Source: JALZUV01 sp963837025
GTDB taxonomy: Bacteria; Pseudomonadota; Alphaproteobacteria; Rickettsiales; JALZUV01
NCBI GenBank assembly: GCA_963837025.1
Contig: CAWILT010000001.1
Location: 496,001 to 560,000 of the forward strand
Length of the DNA: 64,000 nucleotides
Reading direction: 5' to 3'
The notes below the pieces were generated by a model, which saw nothing but the letters and a program-made list of their open reading frames with translations, ran no database searches and was not told the origin of the DNA. Below are positions 8,268 to 15,801 of this stretch, one piece after another. Numbering within the stretch: the stretch's first letter is position 1; the number at the start of each line of letters is the position of its first letter. The translations under genes and the position numbers were made by a program.

Positions 8268-9013
8268 TGTCTTGGAAAAAAATAGCCGTTATTTTAATTG
8301 CCGCATCTGCTTTAACTGCGTGTGGTAAAGCAGAAGAGCTAGCGAATATCGGCAAGCCACCCGCTTTAAATGAGGTGAATAATCCTATCGAGCGTGCCGA
8401 TTACCAACCCGTTACATGGCCTTTGCCTGAAAACACAATGCAAAGCAAAGCTTATTCAGGATCGCTTTGGCAACAAGGTTCGCGGCATTTCTTCCGCGAT
8501 CAACGAGCAGCCCGTGTGGGTGATATCATTCGCGTTGATGTCCAAATTAGAGATAGAGCCGAGCTTGATAATGCAACCAGACGTTCACGTAATAATTCAG
8601 AAAATTTAGGTGCTTCAACTTTATTTGGGTTTGAAAGCGCAATATTTGGTGCATTACCTGGCCCACAAAACCCTGATAATTTATTAACACTTGGCGGCAA
8701 TAGCAGGGATGAGGGCTTAGGTACTGTAGAACGTGAAGAGATTATTCAGACCCAAGTTGCAGCTATCGTTACGCAACTATTACCAAATGGCAATATGGTT
8801 ATTAAGGGAAGCCAAGAAATTCGCGTGAATTTTGAAGTGCGCGAAGTGTCGGTTGCAGGCGTTATTCGCCCTGAAGATATCGGATCGGACAACATTATTG
8901 ATTCAACTAAGATTGCGCAAGCGCGTATCTCTTATGGTGGGCGCGGTCAAATAACCGATGTGCAGCAACCACGCTGGGGCAATCAGGTCATTGATATTCT
9001 ATCGCCATTCTAA
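8267..9013 (+). CDS. flgH: Flagellar L-ring lipoprotein FlgH
   Basis: FlgH forms the outer-membrane L ring, the bushing for the flagellar rod. The 248-aa protein has a lipoprotein signal with the lipobox LTAC, so Cys19 should be acylated. The conserved FlgH core follows, with GSLWQQGSRHFFRDQRA (about residues 65-81), DIIRVDVQIRD, the LPNGNMVIKGSQEI strand and the terminal RISYGGRGQI region. Its ATG overlaps the flgA stop by one base. The operon ends at the terminator at 9034-9072. Downstream flgI and flgJ are missing from the neighbourhood and must be elsewhere if the flagellum is functional. Confidence 0.95.
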   Translation: MSWKKIAVILIAASALTACGKAEELANIGKPPALNEVNNPIERADYQPVTWPLPENTMQSKAYSGSLWQQGSRHFFRDQRAARVGDIIRVDVQIRDRAELDNATRRSRNNSENLGASTLFGFESAIFGALPGPQNPDNLLTLGGNSRDEGLGTVEREEIIQTQVAAIVTQLLPNGNMVIKGSQEIRVNFEVREVSVAGVIRPEDIGSDNIIDSTKIAQARISYGGRGQITDVQQPRWGNQVIDILSPF

Positions 9014-9033
9014 GCAAATTTACCTGCTATTAG

Positions 9034-9072
9034 AAAAGCCCATCCAAATAACTATTTGAATGGGCTTTTTTA
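9034..9072. terminator. Intrinsic terminator between flgH and the converging small gene
   Basis: A long stem (AAAAGCCCAT-CCAAATA pairing with TATTTGAATGGGCTTTT, one mismatch) is followed by a T-run on the plus strand. The A-run on its left side gives a T-run on the other strand. It can therefore end both the flgH transcript and the converging gene at 9091-9540. Confidence 0.9.
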
Positions 9073-9090
9073 TTATATCAAACGTAAAAT

Positions 9091-9540
9091 TTAACGCATT
9101 TGCGAGCTTGTAGCCATAGCTCTAGGGCCAGTAGAAGATGCACAACCAATACCATAATCACCAACGGATGCAGCGCCCATATCGGTCGCTTGAAAACCTG
9201 TAAGATTTAAAGATTCCGTTGAAAAACCTGAGCTTTTCAATAAATCCCCATATTCTTGAGCTCGTGAAGGGGTTGAAGGTGCCGATATTTCGGACGATCT
9301 TTGCATAGACGGGCTAATATCAGGCTTTGAACGCTCTAAAGATGTAGGTGAAAAAGAATCACCGATACCACTTTTTATGGATGAAAATCCGTTGGAAATG
9401 CCACTTCCTAAACCACCAAGAAGCTCACCACCTTTTTCTTTTAATGCACCAAAGCCTTGATCAAGCCAGCCGCCAAGTGTTTCAATGAGTGAGTCACCAA
9501 TTGCTTGCGCCGTCTGCATAAATTGTTCAGTGCTAAACAT
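9091..9540 (-). CDS. Unknown Gly/Ser-rich small protein
   Basis: I do not recognise this 149-aa protein. Residues 1-60 could form an amphipathic helix and then a glycine-rich stretch (GGELLGGLGSGISNG). The middle (about 62-95) is rich in Ser and Pro and probably disordered. The C-terminus has DYGIGCASSTG and no further cysteines. There is no signal peptide and no clear membrane helix. It converges on flgH across a bidirectional terminator and is followed upstream by the DD-carboxypeptidase gene in the same direction. No clear ribosome-binding site precedes the ATG, which lowers confidence. It could be a lineage-specific protein; nothing ties it to flagella beyond its position. Confidence 0.5.
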   Translation of the reverse strand: MFSTEQFMQTAQAIGDSLIETLGGWLDQGFGALKEKGGELLGGLGSGISNGFSSIKSGIGDSFSPTSLERSKPDISPSMQRSSEISAPSTPSRAQEYGDLLKSSGFSTESLNLTGFQATDMGAASVGDYGIGCASSTGPRAMATSSQMR

Positions 9541-9614
9541 AGCTTTACTATATCAGATAAATAGCATTTTGAATATGAAGCTTATATGACAAGTAGGAAT
9601 ACAAAAAATAAGCC

Positions 9615-11075
9615 CTAGCTTTTATTCTTTTCCTGATACACAAAACAAGGCGTTTTACTTTGCACGAGTAGCTGACAAGCTCGCTTGGCTTGGTGTTCAG
9701 TAATATCAGCCAGCCGCGCACGATAGAGCACCTGTCCTTCGCCTTCGCGTTTATCTTGAATCGTCACACGAGCATTTTGTAATAATTCAGGTACGCGATT
9801 TGCTGCATTTGCTGCCGCATTTTTCGCCTCACTTGATTGCGTATAAGCGCCAACCTGCACGCCCCAATTTTTAGAAACATTATTGGTAAATGCCTGCGGC
9901 GAAAACTGCTCAAAATTATCATTTTTAATAGCAGGTAATTTTAAAGGTTGCACCGTAGTGGTACGTATCATTGCATTTTGATTAAGGGGTTTACTCGCAG
10001 CGGGCGGGTCAAATTGTGGTGCATTAGGGATAGTATCATTCATAGCAAATTCATAAGGTTCAAAAGGTGCATCTGCTGGCTTTTGCACTGCATCAAATGC
10101 TTTAGATAGTGCACCTGCAGCAGCAGAGTTACTACTATCACTTTGTAGTGTGTATAGTGAGTTTTGGCGTGTTCTTAAAGCTAATTGCTGAAGTTCAAGT
10201 GGCTTCGAAGTGGGTTTGGGGTCTTCATTTAGCACAAATTGTCGACGATTGGTTTGCAAATTCATTTTCTTAAATGTGCGCTCAATTAAATCAACCATCT
10301 TATCATCGCGTTGCTTAGAGCTATCTCCACCCAACACCACCCCCACGATAGATTTATCTTTACGTTGAGCCGAAGTTACTAAGTTAAAACCTGATGCATT
10401 GATATACCCAGTTTTTAATCCATCAGCTCCCGATATACGTTTCATTACGCGATTATGGCTGGTGTAGTTTTTACCCTTATAACTAAAAATCTGAGTTTTA
10501 AAATAAGGGTAATATTCAGGATAATGACGACGCAAAGCCAGCGCTAAAACAGCCATATCGCGTGCCGTCGTTTTTTGTTGTCTGTCTGGAAGCCCCGATG
10601 CATTTTTAAACGTTGTATTTTTCATGCCCAAACGGTTGGCAACCGCTGTCATCAATGTAGCAAATTTATATTCAGACCCCGATATACTTTCGGCTAAAAT
10701 CACCGCCACATCGTTGGCTGATCGTACAACTAACGCCTGAATTGCATCGCGAACAAGAATCGTATCGCCTGCTTTTAGACGCAAATTTGTGCTGGGCATA
10801 CCTGCTGCTTTTTTTGAGGCGGTCAGCTTAGTATCCATTTTTAATTTACCCGTACGCAAGGCATCAAATGTCATATACAGTGTCATTAATTTAGTTAGTG
10901 ATGCGGGGTAACGTATTTCACTTGCATTTTCAGCGTGTAAAACCTTACCTGAATTAGCATCAATCACGAGTGATGCTTTTTTATCGGCATAAGCGGGTGA
11001 GATGGAAAGTGCAGATATCAGCACAACGAACGCTAATAATAGCATGGATGATTTGAGCTTAAGCCCAGTTAGCAT
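9615..11075 (-). CDS. D-alanyl-D-alanine carboxypeptidase with C-terminal SPOR domain
   Basis: This 486-aa periplasmic penicillin-binding protein removes the terminal D-Ala from peptidoglycan stem peptides. A signal peptide (residues 1-30, ending SPAYA) precedes an S11 domain with the SxxK motif SLTK (Ser59-Lys62), the SxN motif SAN (in VVRSANDVAV) and the KTG motif (in GADGLKTGYI). A disordered linker follows. The C-terminus has a SPOR domain (about residues 400-478, GVQVGAYTQSSEAKNAA) that would target denuded septal glycan. I chose the ATG at 11075 because GAGGG stands 7 bases upstream, whereas the ATG at 11096 has none. SPOR fusions to DacA/DacF-type enzymes are common in alphaproteobacteria. 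Confidence 0.93.
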   Translation of the reverse strand: MLTGLKLKSSMLLLAFVVLISALSISPAYADKKASLVIDANSGKVLHAENASEIRYPASLTKLMTLYMTFDALRTGKLKMDTKLTASKKAAGMPSTNLRLKAGDTILVRDAIQALVVRSANDVAVILAESISGSEYKFATLMTAVANRLGMKNTTFKNASGLPDRQQKTTARDMAVLALALRRHYPEYYPYFKTQIFSYKGKNYTSHNRVMKRISGADGLKTGYINASGFNLVTSAQRKDKSIVGVVLGGDSSKQRDDKMVDLIERTFKKMNLQTNRRQFVLNEDPKPTSKPLELQQLALRTRQNSLYTLQSDSSNSAAAGALSKAFDAVQKPADAPFEPYEFAMNDTIPNAPQFDPPAASKPLNQNAMIRTTTVQPLKLPAIKNDNFEQFSPQAFTNNVSKNWGVQVGAYTQSSEAKNAAANAANRVPELLQNARVTIQDKREGEGQVLYRARLADITEHQAKRACQLLVQSKTPCFVYQEKNKS

Positions 11076-11221
11076 TCGATTTCCCTCAGTGTACATATTT
11101 TTATTATAACAAATTGATATTAATATTTCATTACAGAGCCTTTATTTTTAGGTCTTTTCCTGAGAATGCAAGCCATCATTTGTTGGCTTAACATTTTATT
11201 CACATTCGCAAAAATCTACTG

Positions 11222-12427
11222 TTACGTATTAACCCTATTTAAAACATTTTGCGTCAAACCCATTGCATGGCGCATTAACCTATCTCGTATAGGCGGTGTT
11301 TGATTAACCAAAGCAAAGCCAGTGTTACGTAATATGCTCAGCAGCTTATTATTATTTGAAAATACATGCGTCAAACCATCCGTAACCACAAACATGGAGG
11401 CATTATCAAGCCACCTTTGTTGTTGGTGTTTTTTAAGCACTGCATGGCTTCCAATATCTGCGCCATGGTACGTGGCGTCAGCAATTACATTCTCAAGCAC
11501 AGCCACATCGCGAAACCCTAAATTTACTCCCTGCCCTGCAATTGGATGAATAGCGTGCGCGGCATCACCCATTAAAATTAAACGCTCAGCTATCATTTTT
11601 TTCGCTAATTTAGCGGTTAAGGGGTAGCTCGAAAAATCAGATTCTAAAGTGACCTTACCTAAATATCCATCAAGCTTATCATTAAGATAAGCGAGTTTTA
11701 TTTCATCCGGAAGAGCTAAAATTGAATTGGCAGTTGCTGTAGGCTCAACCCACACTAAGGATGAAAATTTACCCTGCATAGGTAATACCGCAAATGGCCC
11801 CGTTGCGAAGAAACGCTCTAAAGCTAAACCATAATGTTCATGTTCATGACGAATGGTGGCAACCAATGCTTTTTGTTTATAATCGCGCTCTATCACTTCA
11901 ATAGCTGCATCCTGTCGGAGCTTTGAAAACTTACCATCAGCAGCGATTAGCAATGAAGCTGAAAGCGTCTGATTCGATTTTAAAATTAAGGATACGCGGT
12001 CAATTGAGGTTTCATAACTAACCACTTCATCTGGCGCAAAAAGAGTTATATTTGGATTAGCAAGCGCATGTTTTATTAACGGCTCCCTTATATACCGGTT
12101 TTCAACGATATGCCCCATTGGTTGATTGCCCGCATTGCGTTGATCATAATGCACATGCCCGAAGCCGTTTTTTTCATGCACGATTATATCGGTAATGGGT
12201 TGCCCATTGTGTTGCATGGTATCCCAGACATTCAAAGCCTCAAAAATATGCTGTGAGCCTTGCGAGATAGCACTCACGCGTCTATCAAAATCAGCGGTTT
12301 GATAATGCGTTAGATTGCCTTTATCAATTAAAGCAATGCGACAATTTTGTTTAGCTAATGCAATGGCAGTGGCAAGCCCTGTCATTCCGGCACCAACAAT
12401 GATCGCATCAAACTTTAAGGGCTTCAT
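11222..12427 (-). CDS. UbiH/UbiF/Coq6-family FAD-dependent hydroxylase
   Basis: Flavoprotein monooxygenases of this family hydroxylate the aromatic ring during ubiquinone synthesis. The 401-aa protein has an N-terminal Rossmann FAD motif (GAGMTG, residues 12-17, followed by an acidic residue in LIDKGN). The DG motif is in LIAADGKFSKLRQ (about 183-195), and the second FAD motif is GDAAHAIHPIAGQGVNLGFRD (about residues 287-307). These features fix the family, but not which ring position is modified, so I give no gene symbol. It is monocistronic, divergent from amtB with a 133-bp gap that holds no obvious other gene. Confidence 0.9.
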   Translation of the reverse strand: MKPLKFDAIIVGAGMTGLATAIALAKQNCRIALIDKGNLTHYQTADFDRRVSAISQGSQHIFEALNVWDTMQHNGQPITDIIVHEKNGFGHVHYDQRNAGNQPMGHIVENRYIREPLIKHALANPNITLFAPDEVVSYETSIDRVSLILKSNQTLSASLLIAADGKFSKLRQDAAIEVIERDYKQKALVATIRHEHEHYGLALERFFATGPFAVLPMQGKFSSLVWVEPTATANSILALPDEIKLAYLNDKLDGYLGKVTLESDFSSYPLTAKLAKKMIAERLILMGDAAHAIHPIAGQGVNLGFRDVAVLENVIADATYHGADIGSHAVLKKHQQQRWLDNASMFVVTDGLTHVFSNNNKLLSILRNTGFALVNQTPPIRDRLMRHAMGLTQNVLNRVNT

Positions 12428-12560
12428 TCACTTAATATGGGGTAATCTCATCCAAATCGCAAGCGGTGCAGAAGATTTAAAAACCTAGTTGAACGAAGCG
12501 CCAACTACGTTAGAAAAAAGAACCAACCTTTTTAAACTCCATCGAATCTAATATTTTATC

Positions 12561-13856
12561 ATGTATTCACGTTTAGCATTTATTTTTGTAACCCTATTTG
12601 CAACCTCAGCATCAGCCGAGGCTATTCAAACATTTTCAGAAGTTACCGTTATTTTTAATACCCTATTATTTATAATAGGCGGATTTCTGGTCATGTTTAT
12701 GGCTGCTGGTTTTTCAATGCTGGAAGCGGGTTTAGTGCGCAGCACCAGTGTTGGCACCATCTTAACTAAAAATATCGCACTCTACTCGCTATCGGGACTG
12801 ATGTTTTGGGTGGTTGGCTATAACTTAATGTATTTGAACGTAGGTGATAGCCAAGGATGGATAGGCACATTCTTATCATGGAGCGCTGATGATTCCGCCA
12901 TTTTAGAAACAGGATACACCGCAGCATCCGATTGGTTTTTTCAGATGGTATTTGTTGCCACCACAGCATCTGTCGTATCTGGAACCGTAGCAGAACGGTT
13001 AAGATTATGGCCATTTTTATTATTTACCGCAATCTTAAGCGGTTTTATCTACCCTATTGTGGGCGCCTGGAAATGGGGCGGTGGATGGCTAGATGAATTA
13101 GGTTTTCTTGATTTTGCAGGCTCAACGTTAGTACATTCAACGGGCGGATGGGCCGCATTAATGGGCGCATTAATCATAGGCGCGCGACATGGTCGTTTCG
13201 ACAATTATGGTCGCGCCAAGCTTATGCCAGCATCGTCTTTACCCTTAGCCGCCATGGGAACATTTATTTTATGGCTAGGATGGTTTGGTTTTAATGGAGG
13301 ATCACAACTAGCAATGGGCACTATTGAAGATGCTATCGCAGTTTCAACCATATTTGTGAACACGAATATGGCAGCAGCATCTGGCGTGATTACTGCCCTC
13401 GTCCTTACGCAATTGCTCTATAAAAAAGCTGACCCAACGATGGCATTCAATGGCGCATTAGCAGGTTTAGTAAGCATTACCGCTGAGCCGTTAATGCCTA
13501 GCATTGGGCAGACTATATTGATTGGTGCAATTGGCGCCGGCATCGTTATTTTAGTCGTGCCATTATTAAACCGCCTCAAAATTGACGATGTGGTTGGCGC
13601 TATTCCTGTGCATTTATGTTGTGGAATGTGGGGTACATTGGCAGTGATTATCAGCAATCCTGACGCTTCATTGCTTACTCAACTGATTGGTATCGTCTCA
13701 ATTGGCGCATTTGTAAGCGTAACCAGCGGTATCGTATGGTTTACGCTTCGATTAAGCGGCAAATTACGCCTAACTGCTGAAGAACAAGTTAACGGCGCGG
13801 ACTGGACAGAGCTTGGCATGGATGCCTACCCTGATTTTATTACACGTGCAAGATAA
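12561..13856 (+). CDS. amtB: Ammonium transporter AmtB
   Basis: AmtB conducts ammonium or ammonia through the inner membrane. The 431-aa protein has a cleavable signal (about residues 1-19, ending TSASA), as in E. coli AmtB, followed by about eleven hydrophobic helices. The twin-histidine pore is visible: one His is in STLVHSTGGW (about residue 194) and the second in IPVHLCCGMWGT. The family signature near FGFNGGSQ and VNTNMAAASG is also present. The C-terminal tail ends in LGMDAYPDF, the helix that normally docks the PII protein GlnK. A glnK gene usually precedes amtB, but none lies here, so PII must be encoded elsewhere. Confidence 0.95.
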   Translation: MYSRLAFIFVTLFATSASAEAIQTFSEVTVIFNTLLFIIGGFLVMFMAAGFSMLEAGLVRSTSVGTILTKNIALYSLSGLMFWVVGYNLMYLNVGDSQGWIGTFLSWSADDSAILETGYTAASDWFFQMVFVATTASVVSGTVAERLRLWPFLLFTAILSGFIYPIVGAWKWGGGWLDELGFLDFAGSTLVHSTGGWAALMGALIIGARHGRFDNYGRAKLMPASSLPLAAMGTFILWLGWFGFNGGSQLAMGTIEDAIAVSTIFVNTNMAAASGVITALVLTQLLYKKADPTMAFNGALAGLVSITAEPLMPSIGQTILIGAIGAGIVILVVPLLNRLKIDDVVGAIPVHLCCGMWGTLAVIISNPDASLLTQLIGIVSIGAFVSVTSGIVWFTLRLSGKLRLTAEEQVNGADWTELGMDAYPDFITRAR

Positions 13857-13867
13857 GGCGGTGGCTC

Positions 13868-14674
13868 ATCACATTTAACATTATTAGTTGGAATATTAAC
13901 TCAGTTCGCTTGCGTTTACCGTTACTCTTAAAGCTAATTGATGACACGCAAGCCGATGTCATCTGCTTGCAAGAAACCAAAACCCCTGATGAGCATTTCC
14001 CCTATGAAGCGCTTATACAAGCGGGTTATCCGCACATTATTTATAGAGGAGAAAAAAGCTATAATGGTGTGGCCATACTATCTAAACATTCGTTAAGCAA
14101 TACCCAACGCTACCTCCATGGCGGTAATGAACAAACGCGACATCTATCAGCAACATTAGCAAATGGCATTGATATCCATAATGTCTATATTCCTGCTGGC
14201 GGGGATGATCCGGATGCCTTGAAAAACCCAAAATTTGCTCACAAATTACAATTCGTAGAAGATTTAACATATTGGTCAAAAAAGCAAGATTCGCATCGCA
14301 AACAAATTATTGTCGGCGATTTTAATATTGCCCCACTAGAGCATGATGTTTGGTCTAGCAAGCAGCTGCGGCTTGTGGTTAGCCACACCGATATCGAACG
14401 CGAGAAGCTTATTGACTTTCAGCAAGCGGGTCAATGGATTGACAGTCATCGCCATTTTACACCTGATAATGAAAAACTTTACAGCTGGTGGAGTTACCGT
14501 GCACGCGATTGGCAGGCATCCAATAAAGGCCGCCGATTAGACCACATTTGGGTTTCACCTAAGTTAAAAAATGCACTCGCAAAAACTACTGTACTTATAG
14601 ATTATAGAGGTGCTGAAAAACCATCCGATCATGCGCCGATCATGACAACTTTACAGACCTTACAAACCATTTAA
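13868..14674 (+). CDS. xthA: Exodeoxyribonuclease III, start codon non-canonical or lost
   Basis: Exonuclease III is a DNA repair enzyme that cuts at abasic sites and trims 3' ends. The product has SWNINSVR at the N-terminus with the conserved Asn, LQETK with the metal-binding Glu, GDFNIAP with the catalytic Asp/Asn pair, and SDHAPI with the catalytic His. The first ATG, GTG or TTG in this frame is the TTG at 13910, which lies after the essential SWNIN segment. Upstream the frame is open back to 13835 but has no standard start. I placed the start at the ATC at 13868, 9 bases after AAGG. A single extra T in ATTT (13873-13876) would also explain it by linking a GTG at 13861. Family confident, start uncertain. 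Confidence 0.85.
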   Translation: MTFNIISWNINSVRLRLPLLLKLIDDTQADVICLQETKTPDEHFPYEALIQAGYPHIIYRGEKSYNGVAILSKHSLSNTQRYLHGGNEQTRHLSATLANGIDIHNVYIPAGGDDPDALKNPKFAHKLQFVEDLTYWSKKQDSHRKQIIVGDFNIAPLEHDVWSSKQLRLVVSHTDIEREKLIDFQQAGQWIDSHRHFTPDNEKLYSWWSYRARDWQASNKGRRLDHIWVSPKLKNALAKTTVLIDYRGAEKPSDHAPIMTTLQTLQTI

Positions 14675-14697
14675 TGTCATAATATTTTAACATTCCT

Positions 14698-14712
14698 ACA
14701 GATATTATCTGT
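14698..14712. repeat. Perfect short inverted repeat before a small gene
   Basis: ACAGAT and ATCTGT flank ATT, followed by TACAATTTT. It lies 24 bases after the xthA stop and 13 bases before the next ATG. It may be a weak terminator for xthA or an operator for the next gene. The T-run is interrupted, so termination is only a possibility. Confidence 0.4.
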
Positions 14713-14724
14713 TACAATTTTAAG

Positions 14725-15015
14725 ATGAAAAAAAATAAGTTTTTAAACCTGCTTGTAGAAATTCTTGTATCTTATGGGGGCTGGACGATAGGTTTTATAG
14801 CATCTTCAAAATTCACTTCCGATAAAAAAACTATTTTACTTACATCCGTTACGAGTACGTTTCTCGCACAATCAGCATTAAAATATTCTAAGGAAGATTT
14901 AGAATATAGTAATAAACCTGATGAAGAATTATCTAAAAACAAAACAAATCATGTTGAGCGCTTAACGGTGAATAGAGAAATGACACCTTTCGAAGTAAAT
15001 ATTCAAAGACATTAA
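14725..15015 (+). CDS. Small membrane protein of unknown function
   Basis: I do not recognise this 96-aa protein. Residues 6-26 are hydrophobic (with LLVEILVSYGGWTIGFIA) and a second, weaker hydrophobic stretch is near 37-53. The last 40 residues are charged and probably soluble. There is no ribosome-binding site. A TGTTACAAT sequence resembling an extended -10 element ends 7 bases before the ATG, so the message could be leaderless. The gene is even more AT-rich than its surroundings. It lies between xthA and a converging orphan gene. It may be a real lineage-specific gene; I give moderate confidence. Confidence 0.45.
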   Translation: MKKNKFLNLLVEILVSYGGWTIGFIASSKFTSDKKTILLTSVTSTFLAQSALKYSKEDLEYSNKPDEELSKNKTNHVERLTVNREMTPFEVNIQRH

Positions 15016-15045
15016 TGAATATCTTATAACGCAAATTATTAAAAT

Positions 15046-15351
15046 TTATGCTTTAATTGGCGCTTGCTCTTGTTGATCGTCGGTGCTCGCGCATATCCGC
15101 AAAGTAAAATAGTCGCGAAGATCAAGTGCCGGCTCTCCCCTCGCAGCTACGGCCCGATGGGACCGCATGTAGCAGCTAAGCGTATGATGCTCCAATTGCT
15201 CGATTCCGAAATAGACCCTATTCAAATACTGTGAAACCGTGAACCGCGCATACATGTAGAGCTCATGGTCCGTAAAACTGTCCTCATCGCCCTCTGGCAA
15301 ATAAAGCGGAAAGGGCAGGATATTCGGTTCATTTTTGGTATTGTTTTTCAT
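15046..15351 (-). CDS. Orphan 101-aa soluble protein with unusual base composition
   Basis: I do not recognise this protein. It has no signal or membrane segment. It begins with NILPFPLYLPEGDEDSF, followed by a likely helical region (HELYMYARFTVSQYLNRVYFG) and HRAVAARGEPALDLRDYF. The coding region is visibly richer in G and C than its neighbours and uses codons such as CCG and CGG that are rarer around it, which suggests acquisition by transfer or a diverged ancestry. No ribosome-binding site precedes the ATG. Just upstream is a 14-bp perfect AT palindrome (15359-15372). It converges on the small membrane protein gene. The reading frame looks protein-like, but expression is unproven. Confidence 0.5.
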   Translation of the reverse strand: MKNNTKNEPNILPFPLYLPEGDEDSFTDHELYMYARFTVSQYLNRVYFGIEQLEHHTLSCYMRSHRAVAARGEPALDLRDYFTLRICASTDDQQEQAPIKA

Positions 15352-15358
15352 ATAGTTA

Positions 15359-15372
15359 AAATATTAATATTT
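15359..15372. repeat. 14-bp AT palindrome upstream of an orphan gene
   Basis: AAATATTAATATTT is a perfect palindrome located 8-21 bases upstream of the ATG at 15351 and in the promoter region of that gene. It could be an operator or part of the -10 region. Such AT palindromes also arise by chance in AT-rich spacers. Confidence 0.3.
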
Positions 15373-15403
15373 AAACAAAACATAAATAGATATTGCAGTA
15401 GAT

Positions 15404-15634
15404 TCAATGCACCAGCAAGGGATCCAATCGAAACTGCCTTGCAGTATAAAGCGCTGCATCATAATTTAAAAAACACGCCAAAACTTCACCATTTTCGGAG
15501 CATACTGCAAAGCCTTTACCTTCCGCATCTTTTGCGCTGCGGATATAGGTTAAGGGTGCCGCTTTATGCTGTGCCAAAGAAGCATCAAGTAATGTGCCAT
15601 TGTCGGTGAGTGTATCTAAATCATTTATTTGCAT
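15404..15634 (-). CDS. DUF1150-like small protein
   Basis: This 76-aa protein resembles the alphaproteobacterial DUF1150 family. It has a central TYIRSAKDAEGKGFAVCSENGE strand pattern, a DAALYTARQFRLDPL helix and a terminal VH, as seen in many family members. Its function is unknown; homologues often sit near small heat-shock protein genes, which are absent here. A GGAAGG ribosome-binding site stands 10 bases before the ATG. It diverges from ftsK, and the gap between them holds a perfect CtrA-type box. No membrane segment is visible. The family call is by eye. Confidence 0.6.
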   Translation of the reverse strand: MQINDLDTLTDNGTLLDASLAQHKAAPLTYIRSAKDAEGKGFAVCSENGEVLACFLNYDAALYTARQFRLDPLLVH

Positions 15635-15706
15635 TGTTTAATCGCCTTCCATAACGCTACTATACTGAAGGAATATTGCAGTAGTGTTAAGGTTTTGTGA
15701 CAATTC

Positions 15707-15721
15707 TTAACAATTGATTAA
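15707..15721. promoter_or_regulatory. Perfect CtrA-type box between the DUF1150-like gene and ftsK
   Basis: TTAA-CAATTGA-TTAA, followed by C, exactly matches the full CtrA consensus TTAA-N7-TTAA. It lies 81 bases upstream of the ftsK ATG and 73 bases upstream of the divergent gene. CtrA is the cell-cycle master regulator of alphaproteobacteria and controls division genes in Caulobacter, so control of ftsK is plausible. Chance occurrence in AT-rich DNA is not negligible, although the site is intergenic. Confidence 0.55.
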
Positions 15722-15801
15722 CATCAGATAAGCGAAGACGTTGCTTGTAACATGAATTTGGTCTAACTTCATTAGAAATAAATTTGCTAATAAAAACACT
15801 T

